DNA of 64,000 nt. Source: Seriola aureovittata (lineage: Eukaryota > Chordata > Actinopteri > Carangiformes > Carangidae). Shown one piece after another: positions 28,801-44,200 of this stretch. The translations under genes and the position numbers were made by a program. The notes beneath the pieces were generated by a model. It was not told where the DNA came from. It ran no database searches and saw only the letters and a list, made by a program, of their open reading frames with translations. The stretch is taken from contig NC_079377.1 in assembly GCF_021018895.1 (NCBI RefSeq), positions 11,290,501 to 11,354,500 on the forward strand, in the 5' to 3' direction. Every line of letters begins with the position of its first letter. Position 1 is the stretch's first letter.

Positions 28801-31800
28801 GCAGAATCTGATTTGCAGATAAGCAACGTGATTACTTGTGTTACATGTTTACAGGCAAACAATGAATAAACCTATGGGACAAAAGGGCATTATGTAGATT
28901 ACTCCCTAACAGAGCCATGTTTACGTGTGTGGTGCAGAGCGTACAACCTTTTGCATAATGTTCAGCCCCGTAAAGAAGCCGCTATTGTATATCGCCTGTA
29001 TAAAGCCGGTGATGAATTGGAGAGAGGGAATCGCTTGACTTTGCCAAAGCTGGAAGATGACACAAGTAGACCAGCTACTTAACATTATGGCTGCAACATT
29101 AATGACTACTACAATTGTATATTTCCCCTGAGAGACACAGAGGGTCAAATGATAAAATTGTCTTCCTTCTCATTAGGTTTATAATGTATATCTAGTTTGT
29201 GCCCTCGTTTCTATCATTAATTAATCCTGAATGACATAATTAGCACTTAAACCCATCATCATGGTTTTTTTTTTAGGTTGATTTGTTATATTATAATATA
29301 ATATAATATTATCATCATCATTATTATTGTCATTATTAGCATTATATGAAATAGTAATGCATATAATACACTATAACAGGTTCTGACCGGTTATCTCAGT
29401 CTGTGCTTATCTTTATTTTAGTGAATTTACAGACATTATTATGTGCATAACATATCTGCTGAGAAACGCAACAACTTAAAGTATATCACCGCAGCACTGA
29501 GCAGAAACCTATTTCTGGTCTGATTATTTAAATCCAGCTGTGGAAGCCATTCCCTATTTCTGTTGTCTCTCTTGGGTTTGAGCTGGAGCTTTGTATTCAA
29601 ACGCACCATTGCCTCCAGCCGAATCTACCAGTGCATAAAGTTTCTCATAAAAACAGTGTGTAATGTATACGTGGTCATAGATAGGCAGTTTATAGTATAG
29701 TCTCAGTGGCCACATTAGCAGCTCCATTACTGTGACTGCTCTGTCTGTCCGTCTCAACATCAGAATAGTTTTCATGCTTTGCTGGATTTATTGTGTTTCA
29801 GATATCAGATTGTGGAGAGCACCCTTTCTAACTAACCCCGGCCCCCTCTCTGTTCTCTCTCAACAGATACAATCTGCCTGTTGGCAAACAAGGGGGGTCA
29901 TGTATGATTGAAATAGCTGCAGATAATGGCACAGCCCAGCGTCTCGAGGAGTACGTGTCACCAGCCGTGTCAGAGGTAAGCTGACCTGCCTGCAGTCAAA
30001 TCAACCCTTTGTGCAGCCATTATCTCAAATTAGCATTTCTAATCCATAATTATGTCTCTGGTATCTCCTTTCTTTTGCAAAACAGTTTACCTTAGACATA
30101 TTAGAATGTTAATTAAAACAGTAACATAATTCGGCATATATGACCTTACCCTATAAGGTTTAGGTCATATATGGGTATATATCGAGATAATGTATGTTGT
30201 GATTCGGCGCTATACAATGAATGTAATGCATCAAATGGAGCTGTGTCGGTGGGGGTTGCATTAAGCACTTATGAGACATGAAATAATAATGAGTGTTATG
30301 AAAATAACATGAAAATAATCCAGGGATTCCAGTTTGAGTAATAGCTCCACAGGTTCCAAGGCTTATCCGATTTCAAATCACTGCACAGCATTTAATTGTA
30401 TTAAGAGGAAAGATTCTTCAGCTCTGGAAAAGTTATAACAGCCGCATCCATTCTTTATCTTTTGTCATGGCGATCTTGCCGGATGACGTCGTGTTACGTT
30501 CTGGCAAAAGTTGAGGAAGCGTGAACCTTTTTTCCTTTTTTTTCTTTTTTTTTTTTTTGTTGGACGACCCTGCCTTATTTTTCCAGAGCCCTCTGCAGTG
30601 GCACCCCACCCCACCCCACCCCACCCCCACCCCCCCTGTTTCAACAGTCAAATGAAGTGGCCTCAGTCAATTGAATGACAGGCTTACAATTTTCTGTCTG
30701 AATGCAGCCTAAAGCACAAATATATAGCAGCATTTGGAGTCCAGCAAACTCACTGCATCCAGTGTGCACATTTTGGTACCAACAATAATGTATTTGCCAT
30801 CAAGTATGCAGGTCTTTGAACTATAGTACCACACAGCAACCACAGCAGTTCAAAAATATGGCTTTCGTTCAATTCAGGAAACTGAAATATCTTATTGAAA
30901 AGTGATATTGTTTTGGTGTTGGTACTGATAATCTCTCTAATAGTCAGCAATATTAAATAATATCAAAGGATACTGTAAATAATGTTAACTGGTTGCTCGG
31001 TTTATATGAGCGAAAAGCCCTAAACTTAATCAAATGTAGAACTCATGGCAGCAACATCATGAGTAGTTAAACTGCATGTTATCAGAGCCAGCCGAGCCCT
31101 TTCTTTTTAACTAACAGCAGTTGCTTTATGAATGAGGAACGGGAGCTCCCATTAAAAACATGTGCACCTGTTACATTATTTGCCAAGATGACACTTTGCA
31201 AGCATGTAAGTAGCACTAAGCTAGTTCTCACTTGTTAATCACAGGCTGGGCTTTTCACTCTGGCTCATTAATTTGATTAACAACACCTATATTTGTTATT
31301 AAATTAATAATTTTGTTTTCCTCTTTCAAAGACGCAGAGAGAGGCTCAACCTTCCCACAGGCTCAACATGCCTCCCCCTCCCTCAGTGTGATTTATGGTC
31401 TTCTAATTTGAGATGCCAAGATGTTTTTTTTTGTTTTTTTTTTTCTTCTTAATAACACATTCATGACACAAGTATCTTTGCGACGTTTATATTGCACACT
31501 GGTTGCCGGTTAACCTTCACCATGGTTATTAAAGACTAATGTATCACCAAGATTTTAAAGATATTGTGAATGAATGGGTTTTGATTTTAAATTGTGCGTG
31601 TCAAATTGAACTAAATGAGAGCTGGCAAGCAATAGTTGGGCTTTGAGCTAATTTCATTAAAATTATATGCAGTAAGAAAAGCAGAAAACTTGCATGTTGG
31701 AATAGAGGAATAGCCCTAGCTCCTAGCTACTAGACAACAGGCCGGCCCTGCTGTCAAGGGTTACTGAGAGTCTAAAGATAGAGTACAGATTGTAAAGCCC

Positions 31801-34800
31801 TGTGAGGCAAATTTGTGATGTGAGGCTATATGAATAAAATTAAGTGACTTGACATTGTGAAATCACAGAGGAACTTGACAGGGGTTAAAACCAACATGGC
31901 CTGGCTACAGACCTTGGAGAGGTCATGAAGTTAGTGACTGTCAGTCTCTAGTCTAGTCTGTAGACTGAGGCTCATCGGGCAATTCAGCAGACGTCAATGC
32001 ACTACTACTACTACTCGCAAACATTTCCAAAATAGTTTGGCAGATGTCAATTTAATATAGTAATGCTGAACTGCAAAGTCACTAAAACAAGTCATAGCAA
32101 GTATTATTTTGATTTAAATACAAAATAGTTTTAAATTCTGTCTTAAATCTAATCTAATCTTATCTAATAATGTATATGAAGAATGTGTGGACACATAATA
32201 ATGGAAACATTGACTAATGCTGCCTTCAAATAGAGCTCAGAAATCAGCGTAGGGCACAGGATAACTCAGTGATATGAGTCCACTTACAAAGTCATGAATA
32301 TTACATCAGTGGGTCTTTCAAATGGACTCTTCTCATACACATGGTAAACACTTTTGAAGGCATCATAAAGTTATTCCATATCAGTCCATCATCATCATGC
32401 AGCCTGAGTGGCTCATAGCTGGTTGTATCACAGAAAATATGGCTCAGCTCATTGTAAAAGTATCCAACCACAGCTGCTCATTTCATTTGAATCTTCAGCT
32501 TTGTTAAAGATACTTTTAGGCATCCTCACACGTTCTTGTGAACCCTGCCATCCGTGTCTTTTTCTTTATTTTTATTTTTTTTATAGGCTTTCAAATATGC
32601 ATCAGTTATGTCAAGTTAAGGCTTGCATTGAACCAACATCTCCAATGATGATGCGGTCCAACACCTCACTGTCCCTCCACTGAACACCTCCACTGCAGCT
32701 GTCTAACACCTTCCCGCCAGAGTGGTGGAGTCATGACGAATGTTACATCGCAGGGACGCCGAAGTCACATAAATTCTGATGTGGCTGCTAAGATTTCATA
32801 ACGACTGATGTGAAATTGAAAATGTCAAGATTCAGTGCAATTTGATACGTTCACAGTGGTATTAAGAAGTCGTAGAATATCTGCTCTATTCTTCATGAAG
32901 GATTTTTATCCTATATTGTATCCCATAGAGAGGTAGACATCATCAGTGTAACTTTTAAACTACACAAAATTTTACCCAAAGGAAGCAGGCGGGGAGAGAC
33001 GGATTTGAGCAAGGACTGATCCTTGACCCACATAAGTAAGATTTATAGTTTCTGACATACAGCCTCCCATAACAACAGAGTCTGCCTGACTCACCCATTT
33101 AATACATGACATGAGAGGCCTGCATTGTGAAAAGTATTAAGTGTAATAACTGTCTGTGCGTCAACCAGCACTCATATCTCCCATGACCAGATGTGATAAA
33201 ATAAAAGCATCCATGTCAATAAGCTGAAAACAGGGATAGTGAGTACTGTCAGTATCCACTTGCTAACTGTCAAAATAAAAAAGGTGTTTTTTTGTGTTTG
33301 TTTTACTCAAAAAAGACCATAAAAAACAAACCTATTTATGAATTAAACAAAAATCCCTTTGACTCATGGGAGGTTTATTTTGAAATTCATTGTCACCGTT
33401 TTATACAATTTGAAAGATTGAGTAATGAAGCTGTGATAAATGATTTGACTTTCATAAATTAATCATCATCATGCGTGACGGGTGTATGTAAACCTTCTAA
33501 ATAGACAGTAGTATTCAATATTCATTTGAACAACCTGGGGTCACTGCTGTGAATGGAATATATATGTAAGTCAGTGCTAACATGAAACCGTTCTTGTGCT
33601 CCATTTTCTTTTTTCTTCGGCTCTACTTTGGTAGCAGACACAATTATGCCTCACTTGTTAAATTGACCGTTATGGCAGGATAAGCTGCAAGTTCACAGAA
33701 TTTATCTACATTAATTCTACCCAATTACCTTGCACATCAAAGAAAGCTTGCAGCATTTTTTTCTTTCGATATTTTACCTCTTTTTCATTGTATCAGCGTG
33801 TGTATTATCATATGAGTTCAGAGGGTCTGAAAAACGGAAGATGATAACTCCAGTTTCTTGTCTAGGTTATGCTAAAACCACATTAATCTGGAGAGTAACA
33901 TTAGCTGATAGTGTTAATCTTTCTTGTTCATCTTAATATACATTAAGGTTTTGTTAATGTAATAATAATGTTAATATATTCACACACACTGATACTGAGA
34001 ACGTGTTTTTAGCTGTTAAATTCATACTTGAAAGGGAACATATTTGTGTGATTTACTAAATGATCATTGATCTTTTTTTTTTTCTTTTTTTCTTCTTTTT
34101 TTTTTGTAGGGAACCTTTGGTCCCATATTTCTTGGGGATATGTCGTCCCACTGGGAGATGCATGATGGGAGTGCAAAGGGAGCAAGGAGATTCATTGGCT
34201 GTATCAGGGAACTTCAGGTCAACTCAAAGGAGATTTACCTGGTGGGAGAGGCAGTGAGAGGGAGAAACATCAAGAACTGTGACCCGCCCGTCTGCCAACA
34301 CCTTCCCTGTCGTAATGGAGGGACTTGTGTCAGGTACTAAGTCACCTTTTACACTGATTAAACATTACTTAACTCCCTTTGAACTTGAAAGTCACTAGGA
34401 ATATAAAATAGTGTCTCAAATATATTTTCATCCTGTGATAGTACAACATAGCACACACAAAAAATGACCCTTGAAATGAGGTGCACTGCAGCTGAGTAGA
34501 GTTCTGGATGTGCATGTGTCAAACAAAAGAAAAGGAGTGTTTACTGGATAAGCTTAAGCTATAAACAACAAAGGTCATGAGAAAAATGGAGTATGAATGA
34601 CAGAGTCATTACATCTCCAGCTGCTGTTTCCTTATGCCCACGTCACTCAGTATGAAGCAGAGCCAGACAGAATCCGTCGTAGAAATATATATTCCAGTTT
34701 AAATTGTTTTCTCAATCTGTGATAACATGAATGGGGATGTGGCTGTGCAATGGGAAGCTTTGAACACACACTAACCCAGTCAGCCAGCTAGTGAAATGAC

Positions 34801-37800
34801 AGTTTTGGCAACAGCTCCTCTTCCTAGCACCAACCCACTGCATAACTGTTCAGTTGTCAACTTTATCTTATCTGCATTGGACTAATTTGAATGTAGGTGT
34901 TCTGCAGGCTAACTGTGCACTGTGAAATACTGAGCTGTGACTCGGTATCAGAAGAAAATCAATATAAATGTATTATTAATCGAAAAAAATGGAATTTCTA
35001 GAATTTTGAAATCCCTCTTTGCCTTCCAGGCACGAAATGCATTATGCATAATTCAAGTGTTTGTGGTGAAGTTTGGAAGATGCAAGTCAGTAACAGTTGC
35101 ATGCCAAATCTTTTTTTTTTTTTTTTTTTTTATAAATAAGCAAGCTGTTACAAAAGCTGCAGCTTTGCAAGTCGATAAATTTTTCAGTGTTGTTGAAAGT
35201 CTGTCTTCTCCAAGAGTTTGTAACACTGCACCAATTAAATGCACAACACACAATAAACGTTGCAATAACAGAGGCTCAGGCAAAAAAAGGGAAAGAGCCG
35301 GCTTCATTGTGATGGCGCCTGCTCTCCCTCAGTCCCACAATACATCTGTGAGGGGTCAGCAACAATAAGAAAGGTCAGTTAGTTGTCGACCATCCGCTGC
35401 TTTTGTTCAGCTTCCTGCTCGGCTAAAAAATTTCCACTCCACCTCCCGCTGAAGACTATGACATTTGATACAGAAAACTTGGTGTGAAGCTGCATTGACA
35501 CATATGTGTTTACACCAGAGGAACTACGTCTAAATTTTAATGCCGCTATAATAAATATAATTAGATTAACAATGAATGGCAAGACTGATTGTATTTCAAT
35601 GGGTCGCTCATAGTGAGGAACCCACAAATGATGACTTTCCACCTCAGCTCTACATAGCATTTCAGTGTCTGCCCACAGCTCTGCTGTTTTGGTTCACTCT
35701 CACCTCATCAAACTCATTGTTTTCAGTGAAAACACATTATGCACTACCTGCCCAGCAACACAGAGACAACATTAGCAACTAGCTGGTGAGCATATCGGTG
35801 CATTGAGAAACTGAGAGACAAATATTTACCTCAGGAGCTGGTGGAGACAAAAACAGAGCTAAAAGAGGAGTGAATATGAGTGAATATGACTCAAGATAAA
35901 AGTCAGTGTTGCTACATTTCTGCTGGATGTGTAAGGTTCACCACATCAGCTGGAAAAAAAGGTGATAATTTGTCAGTGTTGTGTTTACATCTCATTTCTG
36001 CTGCTCCAATGTGGCCAAATAAACCCATTGTTGCAGATTAAAATAATTGTAGACTTCATGATGACATGTTCTAACTGTGTTAAATTGTTGTTCATATCAC
36101 GTTGAAGTTAAATTATTGTGTCATTTACTTATAGAAAAAAACAGATTGACAGAGGACTACACCTCATAATGAAGATTTGTCATCTTTAATTACATTGATT
36201 TAACACATAACATTATTGACAAATTCACTGAAGGAGTGAGATAGTCATGGCCTGGTTCTTCCCACTTCTTCCTGTAAATGTACAGTAATTTGATTGCTCA
36301 GTAAAGGTAATCCCTGAGCCGACATTAGTCCCTTGTGCTGTGCCAAATATATGAAGCTCCTTTCTTCCTTCATCTTTATCTCGTCCAGCTCATCAGACTG
36401 CCATCACATCCCACTTACCAGCCATGTTGGCTTTCTTTTTTAAGTATGCATTAACTACATGTGATACTCTTTCACCTTAAGTAATCCAGAAAGTAGCTGC
36501 CCTCGACGTCCCCTTCATTGTGTTATGACACTATCAATTAACAGTTGCATTTATTAGACAGGAAATGAAAAAGGGCACAGCGAATATTGGAATATGAATG
36601 GCTCTAAGAATACCAATTAAGAAGCTGTGGCATTGTGGTCACATTGGCTTGTCATGTGTGAAAGAGTGAGCCTTGCAATTATCTGTGTGATGAACACACG
36701 TTAATGCAGTATCCTCTTGAACCACACAGCATGGAGGGGTCGCCGGGAGTTCACAGAGCTCTCTTCATTCTGTTAGTTGCCATGAATTGCACTGCCACAA
36801 TATAATAGGATGAATAAGGACTTTGATTGTGGGTTCAGTTGGGGTGATTTCGGCAACGTCCCCTTTTTCATGCGGTTTTCTGTTCACTTAGGCATGTAGG
36901 AATATCAATATTAAACCTGAGAGGATAATGGGTTGTGGTTGCCGGGTGATACATACATATTAGGTATTTAAGTGACATCAATGTGAAAAGTCGGGCAATC
37001 AGCACCCAAAGGACCATGGCCTTTTTTTATTCTTTGGTGCCAGCTCTGTGATGCCTGATATCTGTGTCATTTATAAACCTCAGCCGCGGCTCGCACAGAC
37101 CATGTCATTAGACCGACTGTAAAAACAGCAGATCGAAATGTTAAAGTGGAAATTGTGTCCAAGAGGCACACTCCATGCTGTAAGTGCTTTGCAGTTGCTC
37201 TGTAACAAACAAGAGAAAAAAAAGAAAAGAATATTTCATGTGAACACCTGTGTCTGTCAGATAGTTACAAAATGCAGCATGTCATCATCTCCTGATTAGA
37301 CAATTAGATAAATATACTGCACTCTCCCATCCGATGCAATCCACAGATGTACTTGTGACCAGTTGCGGGGCTGGCGGGGGGGGGTGCAGTGTGAAGACAC
37401 TTGCACCTGGATCCCCCTGTCCCCTGACTACAGATGTGCTGCCGGGGTGCTGATGTTGATGGCGTCCCGGTGTGCATCTGCCTGGGTGTGCAGTGAACCT
37501 TTTGTAGGAGCAGGTGGCAGCATCTTGTCTGTGGTTAGGGACTACGATTTTAGACCATGTATAAAGCACCCAGCAAAATTCTTTTTTTTTTTTTTTTTTT
37601 GTATATTTGTATACGCATCAACTGCTTAAGATCATGTTTGTTACAAGAAGTTGATTTTTAAGTAAGATAAGAAAAATTTTAATATGTCTAATGTGTATTA
37701 TAGAGAACATCAGGTAATATACCATTTATTTTATGTTTATCTGTCTACTGGTGTGTTTTATGTAATATGTTGATTTGATATGTAAATTACTGCACCCAGG

Positions 37801-38150
37801 CCATAGTCTGACACATAACCCTCAGTGCTGTTATGTGGCTATTCTATACTTTTTTGTTTTTAGAGCGTTTTTGCTAAAGAAAGCTGCCTGCTGCATCTGA
37901 TTAGAGCAATGATGATGAACCAAAAACACAATGCAGGCCATAAAACCAAAATGGTGAGCTGAAAGACACTGAACAATAGTCCAGCAATAATGGCCTGTGG
38001 GTTTGTCTTCAAGCAACACCTTTCATATAGATATAAAAAAATACTGATTTTAGCTGCTTTAAAGTTTAGCATCAGAATGTGACATCTTGTGATCTCCTCG
38101 CTCGCATAAATAGATCCGAATTGTTACTGTGTAGAGAGGACTGACTTATG

Positions 38151-38244
<94 letters not shown>

Positions 38245-41200
38245 GACGCACAGAGCAGAACTCTCACAGACAGAATTACTTCCTGCTAATTGGCTGCAGT
38301 TAGAGACTGTGTCATGTTTGTTCTGCGATGGTCCAGCTTCGGTAGCACACACAACTCCACTTAACAATAAATTCTCCCAATTCTCCATTTCACTGCCTGC
38401 AAATGTTCTCCACAAAGAAAGTGAAACCAATTTTATCTTAATCAGAGTTCCAGCTATTCTTGTTTCAAAGTACCTATAAAATAACTCAAGGTCCAAGATA
38501 CAATTATTTTAATTCACCATGAGAAACAAACAGAGCTATCATCCTGTGTGCAATTGCAATCCCTGAAGAATATTTCCTGAGAACTTGCTCATTATAGAGT
38601 TTATTGCATTTGTGTCTTTGAATTTTGGAGGACAAGTGCATTCAAAACAACTGTGTGAGGGTGTTTTTTTGTCCATATTGGTTATTTTTATACACATAGA
38701 GATTTTTCTTTTTTTAAAATTAGTGTCTGTGAAACCTTGACATACCTAAAAGTAACTAGATAGTAATTATGCAATTTATAATGTGACTTGGCGACAAGTC
38801 ACAGATAAATCGATTTGAAAACAGGAACAAGAAATGCTTCTGCATTAGGTTTTCTATTACAAATGGCTATATTTGTTATTTAGACCTCTGACTCAACAAT
38901 AAAAAACAACAGAAAGAGAAAGGTCAATGAACTTTGGTTTTCCGAATGATTTATTCTGAGTAGAGCGTAGAAATAATGTTGTTGCTGTTTTTTTTTTTTT
39001 CTTCAAGGGTATTTTTCAAGGATCAGGGCGGGATTATAACATGTTTGTTGTTTTTGTCAACTAATTCCATAAAACAGACCAAAATTGACAGTGTGTTAAT
39101 CCGTCTCTCACTAATTTCCGACTCCCTTAACCTGCCTGTGGCCCTTCGCCTTGAGCCCATTGGTTCCTACTTAACAAATATACAGTTCAAATTTTCAAAA
39201 AGGCTCAGAAATTTTCCTGAAACAGCTGAGCACTGTATTGTTTTTAGCAAACTTTAGCAAACAGGATTAACTAAAGCATCTTGGGGACTATTTTCAGCAG
39301 CGGATGAATGCCTAGTTGGTGCTGTAGTGAGTGGCTGCAGGACAGTGTAGAATCAACTCAAAGATATAATACATATCAGACTTTCAATAAATAGACAATA
39401 CTTTTTCAGATCGGTTTGGTTTTGGTCATGGGATTTATTGACAAAAAAAAAAAAAAACTATAGAATAATCACCAGCCGTATCCTTTACCTTTTAAGGAAG
39501 CAGATGGCCTCCACTTGGTTGTAAATTGAATCTGGAATGACAAGGATGGTAAGGAGCATGTGTGCTGTAGACTATCAGATGTTGCTATTCCGGTTACCAG
39601 CTTCATTAGAGTTGACTAAATAAAACCTCTAGAGCTACAGCTGATTTCTTATTGAAACCAAGTTTTGAATGTGAGACAATTTTATTCAACAGTGTACTTG
39701 TGATAACAAGTCTGAGTCTGTAATAATGTCTCAAAATTCATTAGTAGACACAAAATAATTATTTTCTGTTCTCAGTTTAACCCAAACTGTAACCTTGTCT
39801 TTATTATCAAAATGTGCAAGACTCCACTGAAGTAATTATACATAATCAGAGGAATGCAGTACAGCTATCTGTAGAAATCAAATATTTCTCTCCACAATAG
39901 AAGTGCCTAAAAATTGTTATGTGATCATGAGAAAACAAAACATAGAAGTAATTACACTATCCACAGCATTCTGCAGTGGTTTGTGTCAAATACTGAAGGA
40001 AATTGAATAAACGTGTAGTGTGTGTGTCTATGTAGACACACATCAGCAGGTGGTTTTAGTGGAGAACATTATGATCTCCAGTTAAAGAAATCTGTTCTCC
40101 TCAGTGAGGTGTCAAGCAGTCTAGGCAAAAACATAATGTTATTTCATTCATTGCATCCAGCTCAGCCAGTGTGCTCACAGTTTATCACTTAAACTGGTTG
40201 GGGATTTTTTTTTTGTTTTGTTTTTTTGTCTCACCCCTTTGTCATGTCAGTGACAGCTGACATTTTTGTTGTTGTTGTTGTTGTTTCCTTTTAAACACTT
40301 TTTCAGTTTTAGTTCCAACAAAAACACAGCTCAACATTTTGCCATATTTTTCTCTCTTTGCAAATGCTACTTGTGTTTGGTACAAGTAGGTAGAACTTCA
40401 CATCATTTGGCTCAGTATGGGCTTGCTATTTACAGCCTGTGTGTTGGTGAGAGAAACGACCAGTGATACTGTTACATCACAACAGGGAGACTAAGTCCTG
40501 GATGAGTTTTGTGCCCATAGAAAAGATATAGTTTAGAAAATCTCACCCATCAAAGAGGCTGACTAGTGTCTAAAGCAGATCAATTTTATCACCCTTCTAA
40601 AGTTAAATCTCTGATACAAACCTTTATTTCTCAGACACGAGAAGGTATGTTAAGTATCAAGAGTTTATCAAAAAGAAAAAAAAACTTTTATTAGCACATT
40701 TGAAAAAAGTCAAGTTTGAAGGCGTGAGTATAAGTGTTTGAGAAAAGCACAGCTTTCCTCAGAGTGCAGTGTGCTCTAGGTTGGACCACTGAAAAATTGT
40801 CTGATCCCTTGAGAAAAGTTCCCTCATGCTTTATGCCCCTTTTCTATAAGGATTTTATTTCAAGTATCATCTAAAGTATTCTTCTCTATGGCAGTATGTT
40901 TCAAAAGACTCTGTGATGGAGACTTAACAGACATCACCCTAGTTCTCCGCCAAGGAAATGTTTGCAAGGGTGCCTGGAAGAGGTCAGGGAAATATCGAGC
41001 AAGCATTTGCTCAAACAGAAGCTTGAGTACGTCAGGTGAATGCCGTGTGTAAATTCCACTTCATCCCTTTGCTCATAATTCAAATGACAAATAATTGGGT
41101 GAAGAGCAAGTCATCTTTCAAATGATTTTCCCTCCCACCAACTAAGAATCATAGTGCCTGTAGTATAACAGTGTCCAATTGGCTGTTTGCAGTACTGGAA

Positions 41201-44200
41201 AGCAAATGGCGTTTCAGTACCAAAGCAGTTCTTCTCTATAAATAATATCGGCTAAACCCAGTGGTCCTTTTTTTATTTTAACAAAGGATGAAGTGGACTA
41301 AATTCTTTCATCCGGAGAACTGAAGACTGCCATGGCAGAGCCTCATCAGTGCCTGACTGCTGAAGTGTATTTGCATACCAACAAGCACTTGAAAAGAAGT
41401 GTTCTGTAAATAACTTACAAGGGATGAAATTTGAGAAATGCATGTGGCCACACAGCTTATTGTAGTGGCTGACAGGGATATCATAAGCTAACCGGTCAAT
41501 TATTCATTATTTTATCTGGTACTCATTAGATTAAAAATGTAGTCCTCCTTAATAATTTATGCAGCATGTGTGCTGTGGAGCTGCAGCCTTTGAATGGTGT
41601 GAGATATGGCAAGTACCAACTTTATGCATTTGTGATTAACATATTCAAATTAGTCTGCAAACATTACTACAATTTAGTAATCAAAGTGATTGCCTCTGGC
41701 AAATTAAAATAACCTTTTGTCACCCCACACATCAAGTTTTTGATTAGGCCAATTAAAACTCAAGTGTTTTCAACCGTGTTCCTTCCCCCCGTCCATCTAC
41801 ACTTTACCTTTTCTGAGCCAGAAATAACCACTGCCTTTTTCTAGTGCTTACACTCAAGTGATTTGACAATTCATTTTTACTGGTTTATCCTCCTTTAGAT
41901 CACATCTGGTTTAGTACGTTCACTTGGCAACACTTTAAGTTCAGTGTGTAAGCAGGGTAACATAGTGGTGAGCAGATCTAAGTATTTATTAATGTGTCTG
42001 TTAACAACTATAACTCCTACTGTGTATGTACAGATAATGTATAAAATAGTGAAACAAAGTTATAATAATGTAATAATAATTGTTGACGAATTTTATAGAT
42101 TAAGAACCACATAAAAATGACTTTAAATCTGCATTCAACTACACTATACTGCAACATAAACTGTTCGTTAAATGCTTATACACTGATTATAAAATATATG
42201 GATTTAATTGTTAACGTCTCTTTTCTCAATAGTCACAATATTGTTCTATGAGGATGCAAAGATATCTGAATGTCTTGCCACAACAAACAGGCATCAGGCA
42301 AAACTTCCAACCCGACTGATTCCTGTCCAGACTGTTAATTATAAGCTGCTCTCAACACATCTGGAAAGAAATGTTGTTTACCCAGTGAAGGTGGTGAATT
42401 GTTTCAAGGTCATTCTTGTTGCATGGTCTTGTGTGATTCCTTTGTATCATGAGCTGGGGGTTTTTTTTTTGTTTGTGTGTGAGTGTCTCTTCCTTTAGCT
42501 CTGATGTACTTCAACTCAAATATTTTATGTAAAAAGACATGAATAAATAAATACATCCTCAACTAAACCACAACCACCACATTTTTAGAGAATTGTGCAC
42601 ATAGAGGCAGGCTTAAAATTGCATGAATTCAGTGTTTGTAACCATGATCTAACTTTATAGGATCTATACAAATTTTTCAAGTCTTCCACATTGTTAGATT
42701 TGTGCATCCACCCATCTATACATTTTCTACACCCACTTGTCCAATGCAGGAATGTGGAGCCAAGGACAAGTAGTTAGTCTACAGCAGGCAAAGCACACAC
42801 ACACAGACACATTCACACTTACATTCGCACCTACGAGCAATTTAGACTGTCACCTAATTCACCTAACCTACTTATTTTTTTTTTCTGTTTTGTGTGTGTG
42901 TGTGTGTGGGGGGGTTGATGGTGGGAGGAAACTGGAGCATCTGGAGGAAAACCCACGCACTGTGTGTTTGTCACCAACATTTAAACGCAAACACTAACTG
43001 ACAATGCGAGGGACAAATTAGCAGCACTCAAAGCTCTGAAACATGGAGACACAACCAGAAGGTGCTCCGTTAAATATTTGATTCTTCTTCATGCAGGTTG
43101 TCAAACTTTATACGAATGACAATGGCGGCTCTGTTCAATGCATGACAATTTCCATCTGTGACTGTTATTTTGAAAATAACGGTCACGATTGGCAGCGACA
43201 GTGCGTGAACATGTGCCTTAAAACGTCTTAAAATTGACATTAGCAGCCTGTTACTAATCATACACTAGAAATCTTACTGCATTGTACAGCATCCTTTTGT
43301 ACCTCAATAAAGTCATATCTAACAATGCTCAACTATGGTGACAGAATGTAAATATTTCATTTCAAGAAGCTAGTTTTTCAAGGAGCAAGGAGGATACATC
43401 CTGCAGTGCTGCTGCTCAAAACACATTATTAATTTATAGATTTGAAACCCCACCGATGCTTCCTCTATCTGATATTATACCTTTCAAAGTCGCGCACATC
43501 GTAGAGCATTTTATAAAATCCTTGTCTGGATATTACTTTGCATGCTAGATCACCCTCCCCTTCTTGCCAAGAGACGAATCGCACGCATATGAATCGAGGA
43601 AAGAAGACACCGAAAGTCTTGTACAATTTCTGGTTCTAAATTTCCTGACACGTTACTAATCATCTGCTTTCTGCTGTTGTTTTTCAGGGTGCGTGTGTTA
43701 ACCTTCACCAAAAGACATGTGAAGTCATTTTTGCCTCTGCATTAGCTTTTAAGATGAATAAATCCTTAACAAGAACCTTATTTTTCTACACCGTTATCTG
43801 TGAAGCATTCACTGAAATGCTTGTGTTTCAGCAGTTCTCATATATCACAAAGTATTCCACCAGGCTGACCACATTTACTCTTAACATCTTTTCAAATCTT
43901 TCATGCATTACAGGTCGGGTTATTTTATCCTTGCTGCTCTCCCTGTGTGTTCAGCAGGCCACTGTGCGAGCTTGTAAAGCACTTGGACATGTTGCTACAA
44001 TGTCATGGTCCATTTTCACCTCTGGCCTAATGATGTCTCCCTCTATGTATACACGTTTAGTGATGCTGAGGACTGGTTCTGCGAGTGCCCCCCGCTCTAC
44101 ACAGGCCGGCTGTGCCAGTTCAATGCCTGTGAGCGCAACCCCTGCGGTCATGGAGCCACATGCATCCCAAAGTCGCCACTGGAGGCTGTGTGTCTCTGCC

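Larger units (their letters stand above)
20506..29866. other. EYS intron (9.4 kb)
   Basis: It contains an AC microsatellite (22994-23021), a 15-C tract (24535-24549) and a possible degenerate repeat around 25120-25310. No coding exon is required by phase. Some segments (22640-22720, 28590-28760) have motif-dense, non-repetitive sequence but no testable feature. Confidence 0.65.
29976..34109. other. EYS intron (4.1 kb)
   Basis: It contains a 12-bp perfect inverted repeat (30135-30173) beside a retroelement-like tail (30184-30222), a CCCCA tandem tract (30604-30637), a second dispersed-repeat tail (31770-31855), and a degenerate repeat (32925-33130). No coding exon is expected. Confidence 0.65.
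34334..44060. other. EYS intron (9.7 kb)
   Basis: It splits an EGF module. It contains a long CA microsatellite (38157-38242), several T-homopolymer runs, a GTT run at 40268-40285 and a degenerate fish repeat (42704-42970). No further exon is required by phase. Confidence 0.7.

Noticed and set aside
37363..37520. EGF-like cysteine spacing (C-E-D-T-C, P-D-Y-R-C) resembling an extra EYS exon
   Set aside because: The surrounding exons 34110-34333 and 44061-44233 already join in phase and complete one EGF between them. There is no matching splice pair, and the cysteine pattern is incomplete.
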